This document shows, piece by piece, positions 26,170 to 34,720 of a DNA stretch of 64,000 nucleotides. The DNA is from Hydrogenispora ethanolica (GTDB lineage Bacteria; Bacillota; UBA4882; UBA8346). A program made the translations under genes and the position numbers. The notes beneath the pieces are model-generated. The model made no database searches and was not told where the DNA came from. It saw only the letters and a list, made by a program, of their open reading frames with translations. How positions within the stretch are numbered: position 1 is the first letter of the stretch; every line of letters starts with the position of its first letter. The stretch spans positions 108,569-172,568 of the forward strand of contig NZ_SLUN01000006.1 of the NCBI RefSeq assembly GCF_004340685.1, written 5' to 3'.

Positions 26170-26424
26170 ATGATGAGGCCTATCGGAATTGTTCGGAAAG
26201 TTGACTGTCTCGGCAGAGTGGTCATCCCAAGCGAGCTGCGGCGGAACATGAATATCGAGGATGCCGACTCCCTCGAAATATACGTCGACCGCGACATGAT
26301 TGTCATCAAAAAATATGAACCGTTTTGTGTCTTTTGCGGCAGCCCCGAAGGAGTGGAAAACGTCAGGGGCAAAAACATCTGCGAGTCCTGCCGCCGGGCC
26401 CTGCGGGAGCTCGTTTCTTCCTGA
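26170..26424 (+). CDS. AbrB/MazE/SpoVT-type DNA-binding regulator with C-terminal zinc finger-like motif
   Basis: An 84-residue transition-state-type regulator. The swapped-hairpin AbrB domain covers about 3-50 (GIVRKVDCLGRVVIPSELRR, then LEIYVDRDMIVIKKY). A C-terminal C-X2-C ... C-X2-C pair (CVFCG, CESCR) suggests a small zinc ribbon, an arrangement common in clostridial AbrB homologues. The ribosome binding site is AAAGGAG. Such proteins bind DNA as dimers or tetramers and control stationary-phase or sporulation genes. The second 21-bp array starts 32 bp after its stop codon. Confidence 0.92.
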   Translation: MMRPIGIVRKVDCLGRVVIPSELRRNMNIEDADSLEIYVDRDMIVIKKYEPFCVFCGSPEGVENVRGKNICESCRRALRELVSS

Positions 26425-26455
26425 GAAAGCGCGGGCCGCGCGAAAGAGGGAGTGG

Positions 26456-26896
26456 TCCGGCCCGGCGGGGAAGACCGGGGAGACGGCCCGACGGGACTAC
26501 CGGGCGACCTTCCGGAAGTTCCGGAATGCCGTCCGAAGACTCCGGAAACCCTGGCCAGAGGTCCGGACATACTTCCGGGAAGCCGGGGTTACTGTTCCAA
26601 GACCCGGGAAAGTCGTTCCATGGCCCGGGAGAGCTGTTCCATGACTCCGGCTGACCCTTCCGGGGCTCGGGAAAACTTCGCCGGCGGTCGGGACGACTCT
26701 TCCAAGACCTGGGAGAACTTTCCCACGGTCCGGGAGAGTTGTTCCATGGCTCCGCATGACTCTTCCGGAGCTCGGGAAAACTCCGCCGGCGGCCGGGACA
26801 GCTCTTCCAAGAGCGGGAAGAACTTTGCCGCGATCCGGGAGAGCTGTTCCAAGGCTCCGGCTGACTATTCCGGAACCCGGGGAGGAAAGGATCCTT
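26456..26896. repeat. Array 2 of 21-bp near-palindromic units (about 21 units, with a 105-bp higher-order repeat)
   Basis: The interval divides into 21-bp units (starts 26456 ... 26876); those from 26498 on share a core close to CCGGGAnAnCTnTTCC. A higher-order period of 105 bp (five units) is obvious: the five units from 26624 are repeated at 26729 with few changes, and a third copy starts at 26834. All frames on both strands tend to stay open. The minus strand reads as heptads of the form MEQLSRx / xxKFSxx / LEExSRP, with no ATG at its start and no ribosome binding site. I favour non-coding structured DNA, but a coiled-coil protein cannot be excluded. Confidence 0.85.
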
Positions 26897-27139
26897 AGCT
26901 TCCTCGCTTCGGATCGCTCAATCGATATAGGATACTTCCGCCGGGCATCGGCCTTTGGGATCCGTTCGGACGGGTGGAACGATCCGTCGCGGAGCCATGG
27001 AGTGGATATTGTTGAAGAAAAGGCATATTGCCGGCGATTCTGAATAGATATGGGAACATGTTGCCAACAATAAGATGGCCTTCGTTTCTCAAGATGCCGA
27101 AGCGGGGCGAAGATTCCATTCATGGGGGGTCGATCGGAA

Positions 27140-28528
27140 ATGACACCGGAACAGCTAATCGCCGCCAAAGCAGCGATGGTCCAGGGTCCGTTGCTGTTGC
27201 TCATTGTGTTGCTGGCGATCGCTTTTATCGTCCTGTTGACGGCGAGGTTTAAGATTCATCCGTTTTTCGCCCTGTTATTGGCCGCTTACGGCGTCGCGTT
27301 CGCGGTGAGGATGCCGGTCCCGTTCATCGGGGGCGTAATCGCCCAGGGATTCGGCAACTTGATGACCAGCATCGGCCTGGTCATTGTCACGGGTACGATC
27401 ATCGGGACTATCATGGAGCGCTCCGGGGCGGCGTTAAAAATGGCCGAGGTAGTGCTGGGGTGGGTGGGGATCAAACGTTCGCCGCTGGCCATGAGCATCA
27501 TCGGCTACATTACGAGCATTCCCGTGTTTTGCGATTCGGGTTTTGTGATCTTAACTCCGCTCAACCGCGCGCTGGCCAGACGGGCCGGAATTCCCATCGC
27601 CGTCATGGCGGTGGCGCTCTCGACCGGACTGTATTCGACCCATGTGCTGGTGCCGCCCACTCCGGGGCCGATCGCGGCCGCCGGAAATGTCGGGGCGGAC
27701 CTGGGTCTGGTGATCATTGTCGGACTGATGGTGGCCATCCCCGCTGCGCTGGTCGGTCTCTGGTGGGCCTACCGGATCGGCAAGCAGATCACTTCGAGCT
27801 TGGACGATAGCGGCGCCAACTACGAGGAGATCAAGGAACAATACCGGAAACTGCCCAGCGCGCTGCTCTCTTTTGCGCCGATCGTGATCCCGATTTTCCT
27901 CATCGGACTGGCGTCCGTCATCAAATATGCCCAGTATACCGGCGCGGGCAGCGATTGGTTCACCTTCTTGGGCTTTCCGCTCAATGCCTTGCTCATCGGC
28001 GTACTGCTGTCGATGTTGCTGCTCCCCAAGTACGATGAAGAGACGTTGATGGACTGGTTCGGGCAGGGCATCAAGGATTCGGCGATCATCCTGGTCATCA
28101 CCGGCGCCGGAGGTGCTTTTGGCAACGTTTTGGCGAATACGCCGATCGCCGATTATATCAAAAGCTTCGCCGGCGCGAGCTTTTTTGGCGGAGCCTTTGT
28201 CCTGCTGCTGCCGTTTCTCATCGCGGCGCTCCTTAAGACCGCGCAAGGCTCTTCCACGGTCTCGCTGGTCACGACCTCGGCATTGCTCGCGCCAATGCTG
28301 GCCCAGTTGGGCTTGGCCTCGCCAATGGACTTGACGCTGGTGGTGATGGCCATCGGCGCCGGCGCCATGACGGTCTCCCACGTCAATGACAGCTACTTCT
28401 GGGTCGTCTCCCAGTTCTCCGGCCTGAAAGTGACCGACGCTTACAAAGCCCAGACCGCGGCGACGCTCTTTCAGGGACTTACCATTATGATCACCACGAT
28501 GATCCTATTCGCGATCTTCCACCGCTAA
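27140..28528 (+). CDS. GntP-family gluconate/hydroxy-acid permease
   Basis: Proton symporter of the gluconate permease family, 462 residues, about 12-14 spans. Diagnostic stretches are GVIAQGFGNLMTSIGLVIVT (about 59-78), YITSIPVFCDSGFVIL (about 120-135) and the ATHVLVPPTPGP-like loop STHVLVPPTPGPIAA. Substrates in the family include gluconate, glycerate, fructuronate and idonate. The ATG at 27140 was preferred over 27122 because the latter has no ribosome binding site; the G-rich stretch before 27140 is only modest. It stands alone behind the 21-bp array, with no kinase nearby. Confidence 0.9.
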   Translation: MTPEQLIAAKAAMVQGPLLLLIVLLAIAFIVLLTARFKIHPFFALLLAAYGVAFAVRMPVPFIGGVIAQGFGNLMTSIGLVIVTGTIIGTIMERSGAALKMAEVVLGWVGIKRSPLAMSIIGYITSIPVFCDSGFVILTPLNRALARRAGIPIAVMAVALSTGLYSTHVLVPPTPGPIAAAGNVGADLGLVIIVGLMVAIPAALVGLWWAYRIGKQITSSLDDSGANYEEIKEQYRKLPSALLSFAPIVIPIFLIGLASVIKYAQYTGAGSDWFTFLGFPLNALLIGVLLSMLLLPKYDEETLMDWFGQGIKDSAIILVITGAGGAFGNVLANTPIADYIKSFAGASFFGGAFVLLLPFLIAALLKTAQGSSTVSLVTTSALLAPMLAQLGLASPMDLTLVVMAIGAGAMTVSHVNDSYFWVVSQFSGLKVTDAYKAQTAATLFQGLTIMITTMILFAIFHR

Positions 28529-28848
28529 ATACCGAATTCCGAGCGCAGGGGAGGAACCGGACGCGGCGCTCTCCCGCTGCGCTTTTGGTGCAGTAGCCGC
28601 CCAGCCACTCCCGAAGGAACCCGGGATTATGCGGTGTGTATCACCGGCCTGATGTTTATCTTGGCCTATCCCGCCATTGTCCAATGTAACGTTTTTAATA
28701 CCGGGACGGGAAGAAGCGCAACCGGCGTGCTGATGAAATGTTATCGCCTTCGGGTTCAGTCCGTTCCCCGGTCAGCTGTGATTTCCGATGATATTCTTTC
28801 GGCATGATCGGTATGGTACAATATCACTTTGTGGCGAGCTTTTATCCA
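28529..28848. other. Intergenic region without recognisable gene
   Basis: About 320 bp after the GntP gene. I find no clear terminator or conserved ORF. A weak GC-rich inverted stretch (GCGGCGCTCTCCCGCTGCGC near 28563-28583) could be a poor terminator. Confidence 0.35.
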
Positions 28849-28876
28849 TTGGTTCCAAAATAACTCATAGTATGAT
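28849..28876 (+). promoter_or_regulatory. Promoter of the Gly/Pro-rich protein gene
   Basis: TTGGTT (28849-28854), 16-bp spacer, TATGAT (28871-28876), directly upstream of the AGGAGGTGA ribosome binding site of the gene at 28893. The transcript leader would be very short. Confidence 0.6.
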
Positions 28877-28892
28877 AGCAGGAGGTGATTTC

Positions 28893-29720
28893 ATGAGCCG
28901 TGCAATGGCAGTAATGAATCACATCACGCGCTTATCCCAAGCAGTGACGGCTTTGTTGCGGCAACCGGAGCGGTTTTTTGTCTGGGAGCCCGCTGGTTTT
29001 GCTGCGCCGGAATTGAGTCCTCCCGGCCCGGTTGGAGCCTTGAACCCCGGCCAACTGGAACAGCGGGAGTTTGGCGAACTCAATGGCGGTATCGGTCCGA
29101 GCGCCGGGTTAGCGTCCGGCGCGGAGTTGGGAACTTCGATTGGAATCGGTGATTCGGCCGGACCGGGTCTGAGACCACTTAATACGGCATCCGTAAGGCT
29201 GGGAATCGGTGAGCCGCCGGGGATTGATCCGGGTCGCTTTGATGACGATTCTCCGGGAATCCTGATGCAATCCAGTCCGCATATCCCTGTTGAATTCAGC
29301 CGGCATCGACCGTTGCGCCAGGGATTGCGCGGGAATGGAAGCCGGGGAGGCGGTTTTTGCAAGTACGGTCCGGGCGGACCGGTCGGTTTTGGCCCGGATG
29401 GAATGAAGCACCCGGGCGGGTTCGGCCCGGTGAGTCACATGAATCCGTTCGGCGGAAGGCCGGGGCGCTCGCGGGGCCGCGGCAACCCCGGAGGACTCTT
29501 GGGCATGAGTCGCAGCGATTTAATGAACGGGCTCGAACTCGCCAAAGGCTCGGTGCGCATGTTGCCGCTGCGCTTCTATAAAAAAGCAGCGATTCTGGAA
29601 ATTCTCGATCAGGCGGAAGAGCGGATCCGTTTTGGTTTCGGCCTCCATCAGCTGCGCAAGGTCTTGGACTTATTGGAATTGGCAGTCCAAAAAGTAACGA
29701 TGATCGCGGGGCGTTGCTAA
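28893..29720 (+). CDS. Hypothetical protein with Gly/Pro-rich centre and helical C-terminus
   Basis: A 275-residue protein of unknown family. A short helical start (MSRAMAVMNHITRLSQAVTA) is followed by about 160 residues rich in Gly, Pro and Ser with no obvious hydrophobic core (about 35-195). A basic GGRPGRSRGRGNPGG stretch comes next, then a helical C-terminal domain of about 70 residues (SRSDLMNGLELAKGSVRMLP onward). It has a near-perfect AGGAGGTGA site and its own promoter, so it is very likely expressed. The layout (disordered linker plus helical domain) recalls spore-coat or DNA-associated proteins, but I see no identifying motif and assign no function. Confidence 0.72.
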   Translation: MSRAMAVMNHITRLSQAVTALLRQPERFFVWEPAGFAAPELSPPGPVGALNPGQLEQREFGELNGGIGPSAGLASGAELGTSIGIGDSAGPGLRPLNTASVRLGIGEPPGIDPGRFDDDSPGILMQSSPHIPVEFSRHRPLRQGLRGNGSRGGGFCKYGPGGPVGFGPDGMKHPGGFGPVSHMNPFGGRPGRSRGRGNPGGLLGMSRSDLMNGLELAKGSVRMLPLRFYKKAAILEILDQAEERIRFGFGLHQLRKVLDLLELAVQKVTMIAGRC

Positions 29721-29735
29721 AGACCGATTTTCATG

Positions 29736-29770
29736 AGAAAAAAGGCTGTTTGGCCCGGACCAACAGCCTT
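29736..29770 (-). terminator. Terminator of the minus-strand secreted protein gene
   Basis: AAGGCTGTT (29742-29750) pairs with AACAGCCTT (29762-29770). Read on the minus strand the hairpin is followed by T6. The minus-strand gene at 29890 reads toward it. Confidence 0.75.
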
Positions 29771-29802
29771 GGATAACGCTCTCAAAAAAGGTTGCAATTG
29801 AA

Positions 29803-29840
29803 AAACTCCTTCGGCAGTATACCGGAAGGAGTTTCATTTT
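29803..29840 (+). terminator. Terminator of the Gly/Pro-rich protein gene
   Basis: AAACTCCTT (29803-29811) pairs with AAGGAGTTT (29826-29834), then CATTTTT. It interlocks with the opposite-strand terminator in this convergent gap. Confidence 0.75.
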
Positions 29841-29889
29841 TGGGGGGCGCCCCCGCTTCATATCATTATTCGGGGCAACGAAAGCGTAC

Positions 29890-30753
29890 TTAATTGGCGG
29901 CCGGCCGTTGCGCCACCGAATCTCCGACGGCGATCGAAAATTCAGGCGCCAAGGTAGCGGTGACGACACAGGTCGTTGCTTTCTCCTTGACCGCAGTCAC
30001 TTTGAGTTCCGCAATCGGGACGGTGATCTGGTCGATGACCTCTCCGTTGGCAGGATCTTTCACGACCGCCTTCACATGATCGACTACAAAGACCATGCCT
30101 GTTTGGACGCCGGTGTTAGCTCCAAGGTTGATGACGACCATGTTCCCTTCCACGTAAGCGACCATTCCTTTTAAACCGGCCGCCGGTGCGGGCGTTGCCG
30201 CGGCGGGAGGAGTAACCGGGGTTGCCGGTGCGGCTGCTTTGGCCGGGGTCTTGTCGGGCGCCGCCTGAGGCTGAGGAGCCGGCTGCGCGGGCAGCGTGGA
30301 CTCGGCTACCGGTTTGATTAAGGCGTCGAGGGCCGCCTCATCGTTGTTGCTGACGCTCTTTCCTTTGACCTTCTTATCCAGGCTGGAATCATTGGGCCGC
30401 TTGGCTTCATAAATTTTTTCCACCTCATCCAGGTCGGCGAGGTCCTTCTCCAGATAAATCCGGTTCAGATCGATAACGCCGATGGCGAGCTTGCGCGCAC
30501 GCAGCGAATGGTAGATGGCTTCTTCATAAAAACCTTTGCCGTATAAATCCTGGGCGCGCCGCTGATGGGTGACGGTGAGCGACAACCCCCGGTACAACTG
30601 GCCCGTCCGGGCGGCGTATTGCGCTCTGGAAATTACTTTTACGGTGCGGTTCAGAACGTGAAAAGCGTCATGGTTGATGGAATCGCCGAGGGCGCTGCCA
30701 GAGAAAAACGCCAAGAATAAGCCGAGCATCCATACGGAAAGCATTTTTTTCAT
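29890..30753 (-). CDS. Secreted hypothetical protein with Pro/Ala linker and C-terminal FlgT-like beta domain
   Basis: A 287-residue exported protein. The signal peptide (LSVWMLGLFLAFFSGSALG) is followed by a helical region of about 110 residues containing YGKGFYEEAIYHSLRARKLA, a TPR-like helical pair. A Pro/Ala-rich linker (about 155-195) leads to a beta domain with MVVINLGANTGVQTGMVFVV, a pattern seen in FlgT C-terminal and similar cell-envelope domains. A single transcription unit between two terminators. Role unknown; periplasmic or envelope location is expected. Confidence 0.75.
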   Translation of the reverse strand: MKKMLSVWMLGLFLAFFSGSALGDSINHDAFHVLNRTVKVISRAQYAARTGQLYRGLSLTVTHQRRAQDLYGKGFYEEAIYHSLRARKLAIGVIDLNRIYLEKDLADLDEVEKIYEAKRPNDSSLDKKVKGKSVSNNDEAALDALIKPVAESTLPAQPAPQPQAAPDKTPAKAAAPATPVTPPAAATPAPAAGLKGMVAYVEGNMVVINLGANTGVQTGMVFVVDHVKAVVKDPANGEVIDQITVPIAELKVTAVKEKATTCVVTATLAPEFSIAVGDSVAQRPAAN

Positions 30754-30887
30754 CGTTGAGGCTCCTTTATCCGGTAATGATTCTGAACTATAAATTCGCG
30801 AAACGCCGGACGATCCCTTCCTGATTTTGACCTTTTTGTGAGATTTGAGCGCTAAAACTTTGCCCCGCCCATTGCCCCGCTCATGAA

Positions 30888-30913
30888 AAAGCCCCCGGCT
30901 TTGCGGGGGCTTT
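30888..30913 (-). terminator. Terminator of the alpha-glucoside ABC operon
   Basis: AAAGCCCCCG (30888-30897) pairs with CGGGGGCTTT (30904-30913). On the minus strand it ends in T-rich sequence and lies just past the stop of the last permease gene. Confidence 0.88.
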
Positions 30914-30918
30914 CGGAT

Positions 30919-31794
30919 TCAACCTTTGACCGCGCCGGCGGCCACTCCTTTGACGATATACTTTTGCATCGCCAGGTAGAAGAGGACGATCGGCGCGGCC
31001 GACAACACCAGGGAAGCCATAGCCAGCGAGTATTGGCGCCGGTACAGGCTGAAGAAGCCGAACTGGGCCAATTGCAAGGTGGACTGTTTCGGGAGGATAA
31101 TCAAGGGCAAGAGGAAGTCATTCCAGATCCAGAGCGCGTCCAGGATCGCAATGGTCGCCGTGACCGGGGTCAAGAGCGGGAAGACCAGCTGAAAAAAGAT
31201 TCGGGGTACCGCGGCTCCGTCGATGGCCGCCGACTCCTCGATCTCCAGGGGCACGTTTTTGACGAAACCATGATACATAAAGACTGCGAGCGGACAGCCC
31301 AATCCGATATAAATCGGGATAATTCCCCATACATTCTGCAAGTTCAACTCCTTGGCGGTCTGTACCAGGGGAATCATGAAGGTTTGGAACGGCACCACCA
31401 ATGAGAACGTGAAGGCCAGATAAAAAAACCAGCTCAATTTGGTCTTGGTCCGGGCCAGGATGTAGGCTGCCATCGAACTGACCAGAATGATGCCCATGGT
31501 GCTGAACACGGTAATGAGCAGGGTATTGGCGAAGACGACCGGGAAATTCGTTTCTTGCCAGGCCGCGGCGTAATTGGCGAGGCTCAGCGAAGTGGGCGGG
31601 GAGACCGGGTTTAAGGTGATCTCGGCGTCGCTTTTGAAGGAATTGACCAGGATCAAAAGGGTCGGAGAGATGAACAGCAGCGCGAAAAGGGCGGTCGCGA
31701 TCTCTAAAACGGTTAAGCCGCAGTTTTTCAGGCGGTGGGGCCGGTGATCCGTTCCCCGTTCCGCCACTGGGCCGGAGAGGGCTGCCTTTGTCAT
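30919..31794 (-). CDS. Carbohydrate ABC transporter permease, MalG type
   Basis: Second permease of the alpha-glucoside importer, 291 residues with six spans. The EAA loop is EIEESAAIDGAAVPRIFFQL (about 188-207), and the protein ends GVAAGAVKG, as MalG-type permeases do. Its start overlaps the stop of the MalF-type gene by 4 nt. The operon order is binding protein, MalF, MalG, transcribed leftward and ending at a terminator. No ATPase gene is included, so it probably uses a shared MsmK-like ATPase encoded elsewhere, as is common in Bacillota. Confidence 0.92.
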   Translation of the reverse strand: MTKAALSGPVAERGTDHRPHRLKNCGLTVLEIATALFALLFISPTLLILVNSFKSDAEITLNPVSPPTSLSLANYAAAWQETNFPVVFANTLLITVFSTMGIILVSSMAAYILARTKTKLSWFFYLAFTFSLVVPFQTFMIPLVQTAKELNLQNVWGIIPIYIGLGCPLAVFMYHGFVKNVPLEIEESAAIDGAAVPRIFFQLVFPLLTPVTATIAILDALWIWNDFLLPLIILPKQSTLQLAQFGFFSLYRRQYSLAMASLVLSAAPIVLFYLAMQKYIVKGVAAGAVKG

Positions 31795-33122
31795 AGTTCC
31801 ATCTCCCTCCGTTTCATGAAATAGAGTTGCACGCCGGTAACGATCATGATCATCAGGCAGAGGAAGACCGCCTTGGCCGTGGCATAGCCAAACTGGTTGT
31901 TGCGGAAGGCGTCGTAATAGATGTCCAGCACGATCGGAGTCGTCACATAACCGGGGCCGCCCTGGGTCAGCGCCATAATGACATCGAAGGTTTTTAAAGA
32001 ATTGGCCAGGCTAAAGAAGGTGCAAATGGTGAAGGCCGGAATGAGCAGGGGAACGGTGATATGCCGCAGACGCTGCCACCATCCCGCCCCGTCGATGGCC
32101 GCCACTTCCAGGATGTCCACGGGTATGGTCTGCAGGCCGGCCAGATATATAATCATCAGCCAGCCGCAACCCTGCCAGACCGTCACCATCAGCAGGGCAT
32201 AAGGCGCCAGATCCGGGCTGCCCAGCCAGACGGAGATCCCGGTGAGCGGGGGAAAGATCAACCGGAAGACGAACGACCAGATGAACGCGACGATCACCAG
32301 GCTCAAGACATTGGGGAAAAAGAAGATCGAACGCAAGAGATTTTTGGTCTTCAGCCGGGTATCCAGCACCAGCGCCAGGATCAGCGCCAGCAGGTTCGAA
32401 AAGATGACATTCAGCACCGTGAAAAACAGCGTGAAGCCGATGACGCCGGGAATGAACAGCGTCGCGTACATCCGCTTGCTCAAAATGTTGCGCAGCCGGT
32501 CCGCCGCGGCGTCGGAGAGCGCACCGGACAACCGGTAGGCATGGCTGGCTCGATGGAGCCGGTAGTGGGACAGCACCAACGTTTTTTCGGCGGGACGGGT
32601 CAGATGCGGCAGGAGATATTGATGAAAATCCTTGGCCGGAATGGCCGGGGGCAGATCGTCAAATTCATTGAACAAGAATTTCGTCTCCAAACGGGGCACG
32701 AACCGTTCGTCGCTTTGAAACATTTGCCGGTAATTCTCAAAGCCGATAAAGTGAATGGACCGGATGCCCACGGAGGCCAGAATCCGCTTGATGCGGCTCC
32801 GCTCGGCCCGGTTCAGCTGGCGGGTCACGCCCCGCTCCTGAATCCAGTTGGTCAGACGGTAATTCTCTCCGGAATCGTCCCGCCGGTAATAGCGCTGAAG
32901 ATACCGGAGGTCCTGGCGGGAACCGATGGCGGCGACGATTTTGGTTTGGAAATCGGTCCGGCTGATGATGAAAGGAATCTCCGGCACGATCCCGTTCCAG
33001 TCGGTGAAAGAATACTGGATGCCCTGGCAGAAAGGGCCGATAAAAAACAGCCCGTAAAGCAGCAGCGCCGGCAGCAGGAACAGGATGAAATAAAAGGCTT
33101 TGCTCTGTTTGGTAGCGACCAT
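31791..33122 (-). CDS. Carbohydrate ABC transporter permease, MalF type, with large extracytoplasmic insertion
   Basis: First permease of the importer, 443 residues, against about 290-310 for typical members. The extra length lies between span 1 (FYFILFLLPALLLYGLFFIG, about 10-29) and span 2 (about 215): roughly 170 residues of charged, soluble sequence. That is the place and size of the MalF P2 loop, which contacts the binding protein in enteric bacteria. The EAA loop is VAAIDGAGWWQRLRHITVPL. The start at 33122 is set by AAAGGAG; an upstream in-frame codon at 33182 would add a Pro/Gly-rich stretch without a ribosome binding site. Confidence 0.9.
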   Translation of the reverse strand: MVATKQSKAFYFILFLLPALLLYGLFFIGPFCQGIQYSFTDWNGIVPEIPFIISRTDFQTKIVAAIGSRQDLRYLQRYYRRDDSGENYRLTNWIQERGVTRQLNRAERSRIKRILASVGIRSIHFIGFENYRQMFQSDERFVPRLETKFLFNEFDDLPPAIPAKDFHQYLLPHLTRPAEKTLVLSHYRLHRASHAYRLSGALSDAAADRLRNILSKRMYATLFIPGVIGFTLFFTVLNVIFSNLLALILALVLDTRLKTKNLLRSIFFFPNVLSLVIVAFIWSFVFRLIFPPLTGISVWLGSPDLAPYALLMVTVWQGCGWLMIIYLAGLQTIPVDILEVAAIDGAGWWQRLRHITVPLLIPAFTICTFFSLANSLKTFDVIMALTQGGPGYVTTPIVLDIYYDAFRNNQFGYATAKAVFLCLMIMIVTGVQLYFMKRREMEL

Positions 33123-33188
33123 TTCTACTCCTTTCAGACCGGCAGGCGCGGCGGGCGGAGGAGTCCGCCCGCCGCGCCCCAATCCACA

Positions 33189-34436
33189 CTACTTCTTCAC
33201 GGCTTTGCGCCAGGTTTCGTCAAAATACTGGATCACTTGCTTGGCGCTCTTCCGGCCGAAGATATATTCCTGGGCGCCGTTTTTGGCGGCGTCTTCGAAA
33301 GCGGCCACCGGATACATGGAGAAGGCCCAGGGATTGGTCTTCCCGGAATTGAGGTAGCCGACGAGATCCTGGAACGGGGCATCCATCTTGGAGACATCGG
33401 CGCCTTTGAAGGTCGGGACCAGCTTGCATTTTTCGACCCAGATCTTGATCGCTTCCGGAGTGGCCAGCCATTCCAGGAAGGTCTTGGCGGCCTTGATCTT
33501 CTCCGGGCTGGCGGAGGCGGCCACGGCCAGGGTGGAATCGACGTCGGCGAAGAGTTTATTATTCTTCGCATTGTTGCTGCAGGGGAAGGGGATAAAACCG
33601 CAATTCAGTTTGGGATTGGTGCCGATGGCCGCGCCGTAGGACCAGAGGCCCTGCACCATCATGGCGGCCTCACCCTTGGCGAAAGCGGCTTGTTGCTCGT
33701 TCCAGTCGAATTCGGCGGCTTTCGGGTCGGAATTGGCCTTATAAAAGTCCAGGAGTTTAAATAACTCGGCGGTATTGACCGGATCGGCGAAAGAGGCTTT
33801 GCCCTCGTTCATCGCTGCGATCCAAGGCAGCACTTTGGAACCGGCCAGCGTGGTATGGGCCATGGACAGGAAATGCCCCAGCGACCAGTTGACCTTGAAC
33901 ATGGAGGCAAACGGGGTGATTTTGTTCTTTTTCAAGGTATTGCAGACCGCCCGCAATTGGTTGAAGGTGGTCGGCGGTTGCAACTGGTATTTCTTGAAGA
34001 TGTCTTTGTTATAGATGATGCCGATGCCGGCGACGTCCATCGGCAGGGCGTAGACCTTACCCTTATATGTAACCGCGGTTTTGGTGTTGCCGGCCACCTT
34101 GGCCAGGACCGGTTCCTTGGTCAGATCCAGCAGCCATCCGGCCTGGGCGAACTCAAAGACCGCCGCGTAGGATTGGAGCTGAATAATTTCCGGCGCTTGG
34201 CCGCTGGCCATTCTGGAACGGAGGACGGCCATGCTATCATTGGGCACCATCTCCAGATCGATGGTGATATTGGGGTGGGTCTTGCTGAACGCGGCGGCCA
34301 TCTCTTTCAATTGGTCACTGATCTCCTGCTTGTAAAAGAAGAAGTTCAATTTGACGTTCTCGGCCGCTAAAACCGTACTGCCGATCAATCCGACTACCAG
34401 GATGAGAAAAATCCCCTTCAACAGTTTGCCTTTCAT
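33189..34436 (-). CDS. Extracellular sugar-binding protein of ABC importer
   Basis: Family 1 solute-binding protein (MalE/ UgpB-like), 415 residues. The signal peptide core is GIFLILVVGLIGSTVLA, without a classical lipobox cysteine, so in a diderm it would be a free periplasmic protein. The mature start VKLNFFFYKQEISDQLKEMA and the hinge motif MDVAGIGIIYNKDIFKKYQL fit the family. The GGGAGGG site precedes the ATG by 8 nt. A LacI operator lies about 110 bp upstream, so expression should follow alpha-glucoside availability together with the phosphorylase. Confidence 0.92.
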   Translation of the reverse strand: MKGKLLKGIFLILVVGLIGSTVLAAENVKLNFFFYKQEISDQLKEMAAAFSKTHPNITIDLEMVPNDSMAVLRSRMASGQAPEIIQLQSYAAVFEFAQAGWLLDLTKEPVLAKVAGNTKTAVTYKGKVYALPMDVAGIGIIYNKDIFKKYQLQPPTTFNQLRAVCNTLKKNKITPFASMFKVNWSLGHFLSMAHTTLAGSKVLPWIAAMNEGKASFADPVNTAELFKLLDFYKANSDPKAAEFDWNEQQAAFAKGEAAMMVQGLWSYGAAIGTNPKLNCGFIPFPCSNNAKNNKLFADVDSTLAVAASASPEKIKAAKTFLEWLATPEAIKIWVEKCKLVPTFKGADVSKMDAPFQDLVGYLNSGKTNPWAFSMYPVAAFEDAAKNGAQEYIFGRKSAKQVIQYFDETWRKAVKK

Positions 34437-34541
34437 TCCAAAATCCCTCCCAAATTCTTTTTTTCGAGACGCCCCGATTTAACCGTTCCGCCAATTCCCC
34501 CTTTTACCGTGATTGACTGCAATGAAATAACAGAAAATTTG

Positions 34542-34555
34542 TGCTAACGTTTGCA
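34542..34555 (-). promoter_or_regulatory. LacI-family operator before the ABC importer genes
   Basis: TGCAAACGTTAGCA on the minus strand, matching the LacI/GalR consensus TGnAAnCGnTTnCA with one deviation. A possible -10 TATGCA overlaps it. It is nearly identical to the operator at 35869-35882. Confidence 0.75.
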
Positions 34556-34720
34556 TAACAAAATAATTCTTTTCCAGTCATAAATTTCCTTCTTTCCACT
34601 GAAAAAATTGTTAAAGAATTGAAAACGTACTGCTATATAGTTAATTATGGAGCGGAGCGAGACTGCTCCATGGAGTTGCAGCGTATTCAGCGCTTGAACC
34701 GGAGCGGGTTATGGAATGGT

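Noticed and set aside
32061..33764. 567-codon plus-strand frame across the ABC genes
   Set aside because: Covers the opposite strand of the permease and binding-protein genes; composition rich in Gln/Arg/Asp/Gly and no family motifs.
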